Source: JASGCK01 sp031430035
GTDB taxonomy: Bacteria > Pseudomonadota > Gammaproteobacteria > Burkholderiales > Burkholderiaceae_C
DNA: 64,000 bases
Assembly: GCA_031430035.1 (NCBI GenBank)
Contig: JANPAS010000025.1
Location: 1 to 64,000 of the forward strand
Direction: 5' to 3'
Part shown: positions 37,081 to 45,081 of the stretch, piece after piece
How the letters are laid out: every line of letters begins with the position of its first letter
Numbering within the stretch: the stretch's first letter is position 1
Translations under genes and position numbers: made by a program
The notes under the pieces: generated by a model
The model's input: the letters and a program-made list of their open reading frames with translations, nothing else
Told to the model about the DNA's origin: nothing
The model's database searches: none

Positions 37081-38607
37081 CTAAGGACGAGTGAACAGAA
37101 TCATATAGTCATTGCTGCTGCTAGCGTTTGGATAGCTGTATTGAATAGTTGACATATTGGTGACATACGAAGAGGTGCTAGCTGCAGCAGCGATTGCAGC
37201 AGTGACTACGGCTTTGTTGGGTGTCTCAATGCAATTTGCCATCGTATTACTGGCGCTGTAAAAATTAATTGAGCCGCTATAGGTGCACGAGGTCTGCCCG
37301 CTCAATGCACGACCACGCATAAGCAAAATGGCCGCCGCACTACCACCATCCACCGTTATTCGACTTGTACCAGAGCCGCCTGCTACATAACTTTGTGAGA
37401 CGGCGTAATGCGCTTGCCCGAGCCATAAGTCCACATCATTTGCGGCGGCAAGTCGGTTGGGGCTTATGGGTATGATTTGATTTCCACCACAATCGCCCGG
37501 TATGTATCCTTGATAAAGTTTCTTTGGTGTCGTCACGCACGTGCCACCAGGTGTAAGTGCCGCGGTCGGGTATTTGTTGCCATTGCTATCATAGTAGGCG
37601 TTTAGATAGCTACCTAGTAGGCGAGCTACACGCTTATTGGCAGCCTTGGAGAACTCTTCAGCAGTAATCCAAATAATCTGATCGTTCAATTGCTCTTGGC
37701 CAGTATCAGAAGTGACGAATGTCTTTAATGCAGCAATTGCCGTTGGGTTGCTGCTATTTGCGGTTGGTACACCACCTGCGGAAGGCAATAAGGACTGATT
37801 TGTTAACCAAGGCTGACCTGTTGTAGCGTTTGCATCTGAATAGTATTTGAGGAAATTTGGTGCTGACGTTTCCGCATGCGGCACCCCAGAGAGAGTTTGG
37901 GTTAAGCCGCAGGTGTAACTGCTCCCCCCTATAGATGTTTGGGTTTGTGAGCCACCCGCTGCACCAGAAGCCATGATGACCGCAACCACTCTGTTAGGTG
38001 AATTGTTTGCGGCACTGTTAGTTAAATCGCCAACCAGCAGTTGTGTGGCCCACGTTGTACTCAGTAATGATGTATCTGTGGGTTTGGCAGGCTGGACGAC
38101 TGAAAAGCTAGCAAATGAATCGGAGTTAACCGCAATCGATGTCGTGGTTGGACTTACTTTAAAGCGACCATCAACAGCGTACCAAAGGCATTGATGAGCA
38201 GCATCACGCAGGGGCGGGATATTGAGCGTTGACCAAGGCAATAAACCTAGGCTGTGCTGACCTGCGGTTTTGTATGCAGTGCCGATTCCACAACCGCCAC
38301 TTTCACTGTCCCCATTGCCATCTTGGTTGGGGCAGGGTAATCGTCCTAGAGTAGCCGTATCTGCAGCGTTCAAATTTGCCGTACTTCCCACCTCCACATA
38401 TTCCAGTAATGCCGCCTTAGCTTGTTGAAGAGCCTCCCGATTGACTTTTTGCTGATAGGTTCTAGAGTCATCCCCCCAGATGTTTTTGCTGAACACCGCC
38501 ACAGCCATGACGGCAATCGTGACCAACAGCAGGACTCCAATGAGGCCGCGCTGCGCGCTGCGCACGGGCTTGGTGTGGATGAGAGGCTTCATGTGCCTGC
38601 AGTTCAT
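37081..38607 (-). CDS. Large atypical pilin-like protein (PilX/GspK-like N-terminus, family B core)
   Basis: 508 aa. The N-terminus is short, basic and hydrophobic (VRSAQRGLIGVLLLVTIAV), like a prepilin with Gly before the hydrophobic stretch but no Glu at +5, as in GspK or PilX minor pilins. After it comes the family B core in altered form: GRLPCPNQDGNGD, LGLLPWSTLNIPPLRDAA, CLWYAVDGRF. Long Ser/Thr/Asn-rich segments follow (residues 190-300). It is probably a tip or initiating minor pilin; this is inferred. It overlaps the preceding gene by ATGA. An ATG at 38592 is an alternative start. Confidence 0.65.
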   Translation of the reverse strand: MNCRHMKPLIHTKPVRSAQRGLIGVLLLVTIAVMAVAVFSKNIWGDDSRTYQQKVNREALQQAKAALLEYVEVGSTANLNAADTATLGRLPCPNQDGNGDSESGGCGIGTAYKTAGQHSLGLLPWSTLNIPPLRDAAHQCLWYAVDGRFKVSPTTTSIAVNSDSFASFSVVQPAKPTDTSLLSTTWATQLLVGDLTNSAANNSPNRVVAVIMASGAAGGSQTQTSIGGSSYTCGLTQTLSGVPHAETSAPNFLKYYSDANATTGQPWLTNQSLLPSAGGVPTANSSNPTAIAALKTFVTSDTGQEQLNDQIIWITAEEFSKAANKRVARLLGSYLNAYYDSNGNKYPTAALTPGGTCVTTPKKLYQGYIPGDCGGNQIIPISPNRLAAANDVDLWLGQAHYAVSQSYVAGGSGTSRITVDGGSAAAILLMRGRALSGQTSCTYSGSINFYSASNTMANCIETPNKAVVTAAIAAAASTSSYVTNMSTIQYSYPNASSSNDYMILFTRP

Positions 38608-39152
38608 GGTTGATCAGTTGGTTTTTTGGGCTGCGCGGTTGAAAGCTCCATAGCCTGCAATTCTGCAGGGGTTTGGGGCCTTGTGATTTCGTCACCAATT
38701 TTGGCAAACTCAGTTTTGCCTTTACTGACCACAGAGTTCAAGCCTGTCACGTCGCCTTTGGCGTTGCGCACAATGCTGAGACCGTAGGGCAGTTCGCTTT
38801 CGCCGTAGACCTTGCCGTTTATCCAAACGCTGGTACGCTGGCCTACAGGCCTATCGGGGCGCTGGGTTATGCCGTCGATGCGTAGCAGTTTGGGGCCTTC
38901 ATCCACCTCTTCTTTGGCGGCTTTGGTTTGCTCGGCCACGTTAAAGCGTAGATCATCAATTCTGGTTCGTTCGCGCTCTGAGGTGAGTAGTCTGCCAAGC
39001 CCAATGCCATACCTTGTTTGCCCAAGATTTTTTGTTTGAGCAAAGGCTATATCCGTCATTGCAATGACGCTGACGAAGCAGAGCAAGAGCCCCAGCGCTC
39101 GTCGACAAGGTGCTACGGCAAACAATGAAGATGTGGGCGACCAGTGCTTCAT
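38604..39152 (-). CDS. MshK/GspB-like periplasmic protein of the pilus locus
   Basis: 182 aa. A long n-region and hydrophobic stretch (RALGLLLCFVSVIAMTDIAFA) make a signal peptide ending AFA/Q. The mature part has GRLLTSERERTRIDDLR, then LLRIDGITQRPDRPVGQRTS and VWINGKVYGE, the typical layout of small MshK/PulB-like partners in MSHA and T2SS loci. The family is poorly conserved, so the match is by pattern and position. ATGA overlaps join it to the genes on both sides. Confidence 0.55.
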   Translation of the reverse strand: MKHWSPTSSLFAVAPCRRALGLLLCFVSVIAMTDIAFAQTKNLGQTRYGIGLGRLLTSERERTRIDDLRFNVAEQTKAAKEEVDEGPKLLRIDGITQRPDRPVGQRTSVWINGKVYGESELPYGLSIVRNAKGDVTGLNSVVSKGKTEFAKIGDEITRPQTPAELQAMELSTAQPKKPTDQP

Positions 39153-39892
39153 GGTGTGTAGGCCGTCATGCTAATCCAATTAAGCAGACATTCGGCGAAG
39201 ACGGGTATGCCTAGGTCACCAGGTATGTCGATGTCGGAGCTACTACCTGCACGCCTGAGGGTGCATTTCTTGACGCTAAAGAGTCCCAAGTTGGCAGCTT
39301 TAAGCTCATCGAGAATAGCCAACGTATCGCCTTCATGCAGCAGCTGTAGGGTGAGTTTCATGTCCGTGCTAAAAACGCCAAACTGCTTCACGGGATCGCC
39401 ATTGGGTAGCTTGGCACCAGGTGGAATGGGCGGTAATGCTGGGCTATTCCCCTCTCTGGGTAAGATTTTTTGCGGAGCGATATCGTATTTGATACTGATG
39501 CCAGGCCACCGTTTTTCAATGGTACGTAGATGCTCAACCCACTCCAAACGCTTTTCTTCGCCAAAGATGCCGAGCTCTTCTAGTTCGCGCAGAGTAGGGA
39601 GTTGTTTAACGATGGTGTCACGCTCTTTACCACTGTCGCGAAGCTTGTTAATTGCTTGCGCTTTAATGCCCGTGTCGGTGTCTAGTTTTTGTGTGAAGTC
39701 CTTATCCGTTTCTTGTAAAAATAAGATCAAAATAATCATTAACACGAGGACTGATAGGCCAATGCCAACGGCTTTTCGCAAATTATTTGGCCAAGTGCGC
39801 CAATGCCACTGCAAGTCTTTGGGCGCAACCGATGCCGCAGACTTTGCGTCATCATCGTCGTCAACAGCAGTTTGTGCGTCTAACGTTGCCAT
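39149..39892 (-). CDS. PilO/MshJ-like inner-membrane protein
   Basis: 247 aa. An acidic cytoplasmic N-terminus (DDDDD, residues 12-16), one TM helix (IGLSVLVLMIILILFLQ, about 44-60), a coiled-coil-prone stretch with KLDTDTGIKAQAINKLRDSG, then a periplasmic domain with FGVFSTDMKLTLQLLHEGD, a PilO-like core. Such proteins link the cytoplasmic platform with the secretin. The last residues include two cysteines. It overlaps the preceding gene by 13 bp. Assignment rests on topology and position. Confidence 0.6.
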   Translation of the reverse strand: MATLDAQTAVDDDDDAKSAASVAPKDLQWHWRTWPNNLRKAVGIGLSVLVLMIILILFLQETDKDFTQKLDTDTGIKAQAINKLRDSGKERDTIVKQLPTLRELEELGIFGEEKRLEWVEHLRTIEKRWPGISIKYDIAPQKILPREGNSPALPPIPPGAKLPNGDPVKQFGVFSTDMKLTLQLLHEGDTLAILDELKAANLGLFSVKKCTLRRAGSSSDIDIPGDLGIPVFAECLLNWISMTAYTP

Positions 39893-41418
39893 AGTTTGAT
39901 TTCAAAAATAAGCTCGGAGGATTCTTGTTTGCCAGAGCCAGACAGCGTTGCTTTGGTGCTTAGGTCAAGCGGTTTTTTGGTGACTTCTGCACGTAAATTG
40001 GGGTTGCGATTGAAGTCAAGCATGAGTTTGGACAGCGCATCCCGCGTCCCTCGTAAGTCGTCGCTGGCAATGCCACGGATACTGCCGCTGAGCAGCAAAG
40101 TGGCTATATCCTTTTTTTCTTTTGACACAGGTGGAGGCAAACCAAGTGCCGCGCCAGGTCCCGAGGGCTTGGTCGGTACTTCACCAACCCATTCCATCTT
40201 TTCAATAATCATGCCTGGGTGACGCGCGAGGGTTTGTCCAGTCATGACCAAAATATCACGCATATTGGGCGTCGTCGTTGCCTTGATGGTGTCCCAGCGC
40301 CTGCTCATTTCAACCAATTGCACGGCAGTTAAAGGCGTTGAGGGGAAGTTTTTGGCAATTGCAATGTATTGTTGTGAAGCAGCGCTAGATGAGGCGATTG
40401 CTGCGTCTATGTCTAGCTGCTTTTGCCATAATTGAATACCTACAAAAGAGGCGTAAAAAAAGGCTGTGACAGCGATGGCGACACTAGCGATGTAGAGGGC
40501 TCGTGTAATACGCATACTCAAATCACGTTTACGATAAAAGGCAGGCGCAAGCTGCGTAAAAGGCTGCTCCTTTGCTAACGCTGCAACATAGAGCAAATCG
40601 GCCAAAGGTGTTTCTACCCAGCGGTACTGGTCTCTTGTGTGAAGGGTTGTCGAGGTTTTAGTTGCCTTGCCATCCACATTGGGAGGAAGTACAACATATA
40701 GCTGCATACCCGCTCGATCACTTTTGAGTAAACCACTGCCAATCAGATATTCGCGCAATCTTGCAGTCTCGCTGTAGACCGTTTCAAACCACTCGGCGCT
40801 GCTGGTGAACGGATGTAGCGCCAATCTAGAGAAACGGACTCTGCCAGCGACCAAAACTGACTGCCGAAGACCTTCCGCATGCGGAGTTACCAGTACGCCA
40901 ATATCGTCTTCGTTTTTGAGCGGTTTGATTTTGAGTAATTTCAGTGCCGTGGGTGTCATCATCACGGGTGAATAGACGCCGCGAATGCGAGCATCGCAGC
41001 CCTGCAGAGCCTCTAACCAAGGCGTGAGCCCTTCTGCTCTGCCTAGCGTATAGCCCAGTACACGCACCTTGTCAGGTTGAGAGCGACTTTTCCCTTGCAA
41101 TTCAGACCAACGGTACGGACTTTCGGAGCCCGATTGTGCCGACATGCGCTCAATCCACGCTGTCTTGCCAGCGCCGCGCATGACAGGCATGACGCCACCC
41201 CAAAATGTTTCTTCACTTTGGTCGACCAAGATGACCCAAGGAACGCCAGGCCACTGAGCAGCGAAGAGCGCAAGATCGGACGCATGCTCTAAGCTACTGG
41301 GCGGTTCGATATGAGTTGCACCTTTCGATTTCGCAAAGTAAATATGCGCTTTGCCAGACGACAGATGCAGGATGTAGAGGGGGCTAGAGCTCTTGATGAG
41401 ATCGAGGGCGTTAGACAT
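39880..41418 (-). CDS. PilM/PilN-like (MshI/GspL-like) pilus assembly protein
   Basis: 512 aa. The cytoplasmic part (1-305) resembles the actin-like fold of PilM/GspL, e.g. LYILHLSSGKAHIYFAKS at the start and GVLVTPHAEGLRQSVLVAGR in the middle. A TM helix (ALYIASVAIAVTAFFYASFV, about 308-327) leads into a PilN-like periplasmic domain with the ending SSELIFEIKLWQR. MSHA loci carry this as MshI. The start ATG overlaps the platform gene stop by one base (TAATG). Confidence 0.6.
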   Translation of the reverse strand: MSNALDLIKSSSPLYILHLSSGKAHIYFAKSKGATHIEPPSSLEHASDLALFAAQWPGVPWVILVDQSEETFWGGVMPVMRGAGKTAWIERMSAQSGSESPYRWSELQGKSRSQPDKVRVLGYTLGRAEGLTPWLEALQGCDARIRGVYSPVMMTPTALKLLKIKPLKNEDDIGVLVTPHAEGLRQSVLVAGRVRFSRLALHPFTSSAEWFETVYSETARLREYLIGSGLLKSDRAGMQLYVVLPPNVDGKATKTSTTLHTRDQYRWVETPLADLLYVAALAKEQPFTQLAPAFYRKRDLSMRITRALYIASVAIAVTAFFYASFVGIQLWQKQLDIDAAIASSSAASQQYIAIAKNFPSTPLTAVQLVEMSRRWDTIKATTTPNMRDILVMTGQTLARHPGMIIEKMEWVGEVPTKPSGPGAALGLPPPVSKEKKDIATLLLSGSIRGIASDDLRGTRDALSKLMLDFNRNPNLRAEVTKKPLDLSTKATLSGSGKQESSELIFEIKLWQR

Positions 41419-42623
41419 TAAAATTTGCCCCCGCCAATAACGTTGACATACAGCGGCCCGAGTGTAAAGACAATGATGAGTGCCATCATGCCGCCCAGCA
41501 CAATGGTCATGATGGGTTGCAAACTGGCCTGCAGATTTTCAACCGCATCGCGTGCTTCGCGGGTGTACATGTAACTCACGTTTTTGAGTGATTTATCTAG
41601 CGAACCGGTCGCCTCACCTACGCGCAGCATGCTAACCACCATGGGCGGAAATAAATCACTGCCAGAGAACGCCGCAGATAAACTTTTACCTTTGCCAATT
41701 TGTATGCGAGCTGTTCGGACTGCTTCCGCCATGGCTTTGTTGCCAACAGCTTTTTCAACAACCTTCAAGGCGTCGGTCACAGTGACACCAGCGGCATACA
41801 GCATGGCGAGTACGTATGAGAAACGAGCTAATGAAATACGCGACAAGACTTTGCCAATGACTGGCAGTGATAGCTTGAGCTTATCTACTCTGCCTTGCAT
41901 GGGCCCAGGGATTTTGGCAAAAAAGATAGCAAAAAAGACTAATGAACCGATGGTGAGGAATAAAAGAGGCCAATGATTGACAACGATGTCAGATAGCCAC
42001 ATCAGCACCTTGGTTTGCCAAGGCAACTCGATTTGCAATGTCTTCAGAAGTTGTGTAATTTGCGGCACGACATAACCTAACATGAACAACATCACGCCCG
42101 AGATAACCACGGTCACGATGATGGGGTAAGTTAAAGCTTTTTTGGTTTGACTTGCCATCTCGTGTTGCCATTTCAGCGTTTCAGTCAGATCCTCCAGCAC
42201 CTCCGTTAATTGTCCCGTCTGCTCGCCAGCTTGGATCAAATTCAGATACACCTCGTCAAAGATTTTTGGCTGCGTTGCCATTGCTTGAGACAATGTTTTT
42301 CCGCTAGATAGTCCTTCGATCAGATTGCCAATGACCTCACGCATGGCTGAGTTACCCTCTCCTTGCGACACGTCACGCAGTGCATCCAAAATAGTGACAC
42401 CCGCTCGCATCATCATGCTGAGCTGGAAACTGAAATTGAGTAATTGTTCGCGCCCTACCTTTTGCTTGCCAAATGAAAAACCAGGTTTCATCACGCTTGC
42501 TTTTAATAGCAATTGTCCCGCTTGTTCTAGTTGTGAGGCTAGTGCTCCTGCATCAACGGCTTGGCTTTTTCCGTTAATTGTTTTGCCTTCAGTATTAATG
42601 GCTTTCCAAGCGTAGACGGGCAT
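41418..42623 (-). CDS. mshG: Type IV pilus/T2SS platform protein (GspF/PilC/MshG)
   Basis: 401 aa. Two copies of the GspF domain are visible: FSFQLSMMMRAGVTILDALR and FSYVLAMLYAAGVTVTDALK. Each is followed by its GEGNSAMREVIGNL or GNKAMAEAVRTAR block and by LIQAGEQTGQL or MLRVGEATGSLD. Three TM helices are present (about 170-190, 220-240, 375-395). It is the inner-membrane platform on which the assembly ATPase acts. It lies 17 bp after the ATPase gene. Confidence 0.9.
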   Translation of the reverse strand: MPVYAWKAINTEGKTINGKSQAVDAGALASQLEQAGQLLLKASVMKPGFSFGKQKVGREQLLNFSFQLSMMMRAGVTILDALRDVSQGEGNSAMREVIGNLIEGLSSGKTLSQAMATQPKIFDEVYLNLIQAGEQTGQLTEVLEDLTETLKWQHEMASQTKKALTYPIIVTVVISGVMLFMLGYVVPQITQLLKTLQIELPWQTKVLMWLSDIVVNHWPLLFLTIGSLVFFAIFFAKIPGPMQGRVDKLKLSLPVIGKVLSRISLARFSYVLAMLYAAGVTVTDALKVVEKAVGNKAMAEAVRTARIQIGKGKSLSAAFSGSDLFPPMVVSMLRVGEATGSLDKSLKNVSYMYTREARDAVENLQASLQPIMTIVLGGMMALIIVFTLGPLYVNVIGGGKF

Positions 42624-42640
42624 GACAGGACTCGCTTAGG

Positions 42641-44320
42641 TTAGCGATCGGCAAAGCTAACAACGCGGCTAGCGGCCTCGATAGTTGTGTCGCCAATTAG
42701 CACACGCCGTATGGCATCGTCGCGTAATGTCAAAAACCCAATGCTGCGTGCATAGCGTGCCAGCTCAGGTGGGCTGGCGCTTGTGGCGATCAGCTCATCC
42801 ATTTTTTCGTCGAAGAGCAGCACCTCCATCAGGACAAATCGGCCGCGATAGCCTGACTGCCCACAGTGCTCACAGCCAACGGCTTTATAAATGCGGGTAG
42901 AGGCCACATCGCCATCTGCAACGCCTAATAGCTTTTGATCGTTGGGGGTTAAGTGAGTGAGTACTTTGCACTGAGCGCAGAGTTTGCGAGCTAGGCGTTG
43001 GCCAATGACGCCAATCATGTTGCCTGCCAAAATTTCAGGGCTGACCCCAATGTCACGCAAACGTTGCACGGCTGCTAATGCGGAATTGGTATGCAAAGTT
43101 GCAAATACTTGATGGCCGGTCATGGCCGCACGAAAGGCCATTTCGGCCGTCTCTTGATCGCGAATTTCTCCTACCAAAATAACGTCTGGATCTTGCCGCA
43201 TTAAAGCTCGAACGCCATCGGCAAAAGTGAGTTTTTCAGTGATTTGCGTTTGCCGAATCAACGGGAGTGGATACTCAATCGGGTCTTCTAGCGTCATCAC
43301 GTTCACATCTTCGCTACTAACCGAAGAGAGGACGGAGTAAAGCGTGGTGGTTTTACCGCTGCCTGTGGGGCCTGTGACTAGCACAATGCCCTCTGGTTTT
43401 GCAACAGCTGTATTGATGCAACGCCGAGCATGATCGCTGATGTCAACACGCTTAAATGGCACGATATTTTTGTTTTTATCCAGCAAGCGTAAGACGATGT
43501 TTTCGCCGTGAGCGGTAGGCAGGCAGGCCGCACGAAAATCGATATCGTTGATGCCTAGCTTCATGCCAAAACGGCCGTCTTGGGGCAGGCGATTTTCGGC
43601 AATATTCATACCCGCTAAAACTTTTAATTTGACTGCGATACCCGACCAAATAGACGAGTGCAGTAAATGCGTTTGTTTCAGCACGCCATCAATACGCAGC
43701 CGAACACGCAGGAAGTACTCATCGGGTTCAAAGTGAATGTCTGAAGCCTCTTGATCGTAGGCTTGCTGCAAAATCGACTCAACAATTTTGTCGACGGGTG
43801 GCTCTCTACCGCCAGTGGCCAAAATGCTCTCTACCGATATTCGTTCACCGAAGACTCGATCAATTTCCCGATGCAACTCTGCATCGGCTGCTAAACCCAG
43901 CTTGACTTGCAAAATACCTTGTCCACGCAGATAGGCGGTAACTTGATCAATGCCAATCAGATCGCTGGGGTCAGTGACCGCCAGCAATACATGTCCGTTG
44001 CTAGAACGTGCCACAGGTAGCATTTTGTGATGCCTGGCTAATGAGCCAGATAGCAAACGCTGGACGGCAGGGTCAGGTCTTTGTGCGGCGATGTCTACAA
44101 CAGGGAGCTGCAATTGAATCGCACGAATATCTCGCAAAATGGAGGCAGACATCAAACCAAGACGGGTGATGTGCGTATGCAAAAAACCGCCAAGACGCTT
44201 ATGCTCTGCAATCGCAATACTAAGCTCGCTTGTTGAGAGGTGCTTCTCGGCAAGTAGTTTGTCGGCTAATTCACGATCTGATTTGCGTAATAAGCCCTTG
44301 CTTGCGTCCCCGTGAATCAT
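42641..44320 (-). CDS. mshE: Type IV pilus/T2SS assembly ATPase (GspE/PilB/MshE)
   Basis: 559 aa. An N-terminal GspE-N/MshEN domain with LADKLLAEKHLSTSELSIAI precedes the ATPase core. Walker A is VTGPTGSGKTTTLYSVL, the Asp box is LEDPIEYPLPLIRQTQI, Walker B is MRQDPDVILVGEIRD and the His box is FATLHTNSALAAVQRL. The tetracysteine zinc site is CAQCK and CEHCGQSGYRGR, present in extension ATPases and absent in the retraction ATPase PilT. The N-terminus may sense c-di-GMP as in MshE; this is not provable here. ATGA overlap with the TPR gene. Confidence 0.92.
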   Translation of the reverse strand: MIHGDASKGLLRKSDRELADKLLAEKHLSTSELSIAIAEHKRLGGFLHTHITRLGLMSASILRDIRAIQLQLPVVDIAAQRPDPAVQRLLSGSLARHHKMLPVARSSNGHVLLAVTDPSDLIGIDQVTAYLRGQGILQVKLGLAADAELHREIDRVFGERISVESILATGGREPPVDKIVESILQQAYDQEASDIHFEPDEYFLRVRLRIDGVLKQTHLLHSSIWSGIAVKLKVLAGMNIAENRLPQDGRFGMKLGINDIDFRAACLPTAHGENIVLRLLDKNKNIVPFKRVDISDHARRCINTAVAKPEGIVLVTGPTGSGKTTTLYSVLSSVSSEDVNVMTLEDPIEYPLPLIRQTQITEKLTFADGVRALMRQDPDVILVGEIRDQETAEMAFRAAMTGHQVFATLHTNSALAAVQRLRDIGVSPEILAGNMIGVIGQRLARKLCAQCKVLTHLTPNDQKLLGVADGDVASTRIYKAVGCEHCGQSGYRGRFVLMEVLLFDEKMDELIATSASPPELARYARSIGFLTLRDDAIRRVLIGDTTIEAASRVVSFADR

Positions 44321-45081
44321 GGTACAGCGGTCAAAATTTTAAGCCTTGCACGGGCTAAATCGCGACTAAAAATAGCGCTGGTTTGATTGGCTAAATTGAG
44401 CGCAACCACGTATTGCCGCGCAGCTTCGCGACTGCGCCCTAATTGATCAAGTGTGAGTGCTAAGTTGTAAGCGTAATCGGGCTGAGTAGGTGATAAAGAC
44501 GAGGCACGACTAAAAGCACGCTCGGCCTCACCAAAGCGACGCTGCTCGAAGTGAATGACACCCAGCGTATAGTGCACGGCAGCAGGATACTCGCTGCGAT
44601 CAAGTAGCTGCTTAAACCGTGTTTCTTCAGCCACCAAATCGCCTCCACCAATCAGATACAGGGCGCTCATGCCATCACTGTCACGGGGGTACAACTCAAC
44701 CAAGCGGCGTAGCGTGGATAACGCTTGATCGGTATTGCCAAGCGCATGATGCGCGTAGGCAATGCCAAGCAGGGCATCGCGCTGGGTAGGGTTGTTGGTC
44801 AGCACCTGGCTATAAGCTTCGCGTGCTTGGCTGAATTGGTTTTGGCTAAGCGCTTTATAGCCACGCATGACATCTGCATCAACCGAAGCTTTAAGTGTGC
44901 CGCGTTGAATCTGAAGCAGCGACTCGGTTGGTTCGAGTGACGCTTGAGGAACTCTTTGATTATTACTTGTTGCTGTAGCTCTTTTATTCACACCCTCTTT
45001 GGGGCCGTCCTCTGAGGTGCGATTATTTTGTGCCAATGCAGCCGAAGCGAGCATGGATAAAACAAGGAAGAGGCTCTTCAT
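44317..45081 (-). CDS. Exported TPR protein (MshN-like)
   Basis: 254 aa from the ATG at 45081, chosen because it overlaps the secretin stop as ATGA and gives a signal peptide (MKSLFLVLSMLASAALA). An ATG at 45096 would add five residues. TPR repeats begin near residue 70: GYKALSQNQFSQAREAYSQV, ALLGIAYAHHALGNTDQALS, VHYTLGVIHFEQRRFGEAE, DYAYNLALTLDQLGRSREAA. MshN occupies the same position between MshL/M and MshE in MSHA loci and is thought to help the secretin. MshN usually has a TM anchor, so this soluble version is slightly unusual. Confidence 0.65.
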   Translation of the reverse strand: MKSLFLVLSMLASAALAQNNRTSEDGPKEGVNKRATATSNNQRVPQASLEPTESLLQIQRGTLKASVDADVMRGYKALSQNQFSQAREAYSQVLTNNPTQRDALLGIAYAHHALGNTDQALSTLRRLVELYPRDSDGMSALYLIGGGDLVAEETRFKQLLDRSEYPAAVHYTLGVIHFEQRRFGEAERAFSRASSLSPTQPDYAYNLALTLDQLGRSREAARQYVVALNLANQTSAIFSRDLARARLKILTAVP

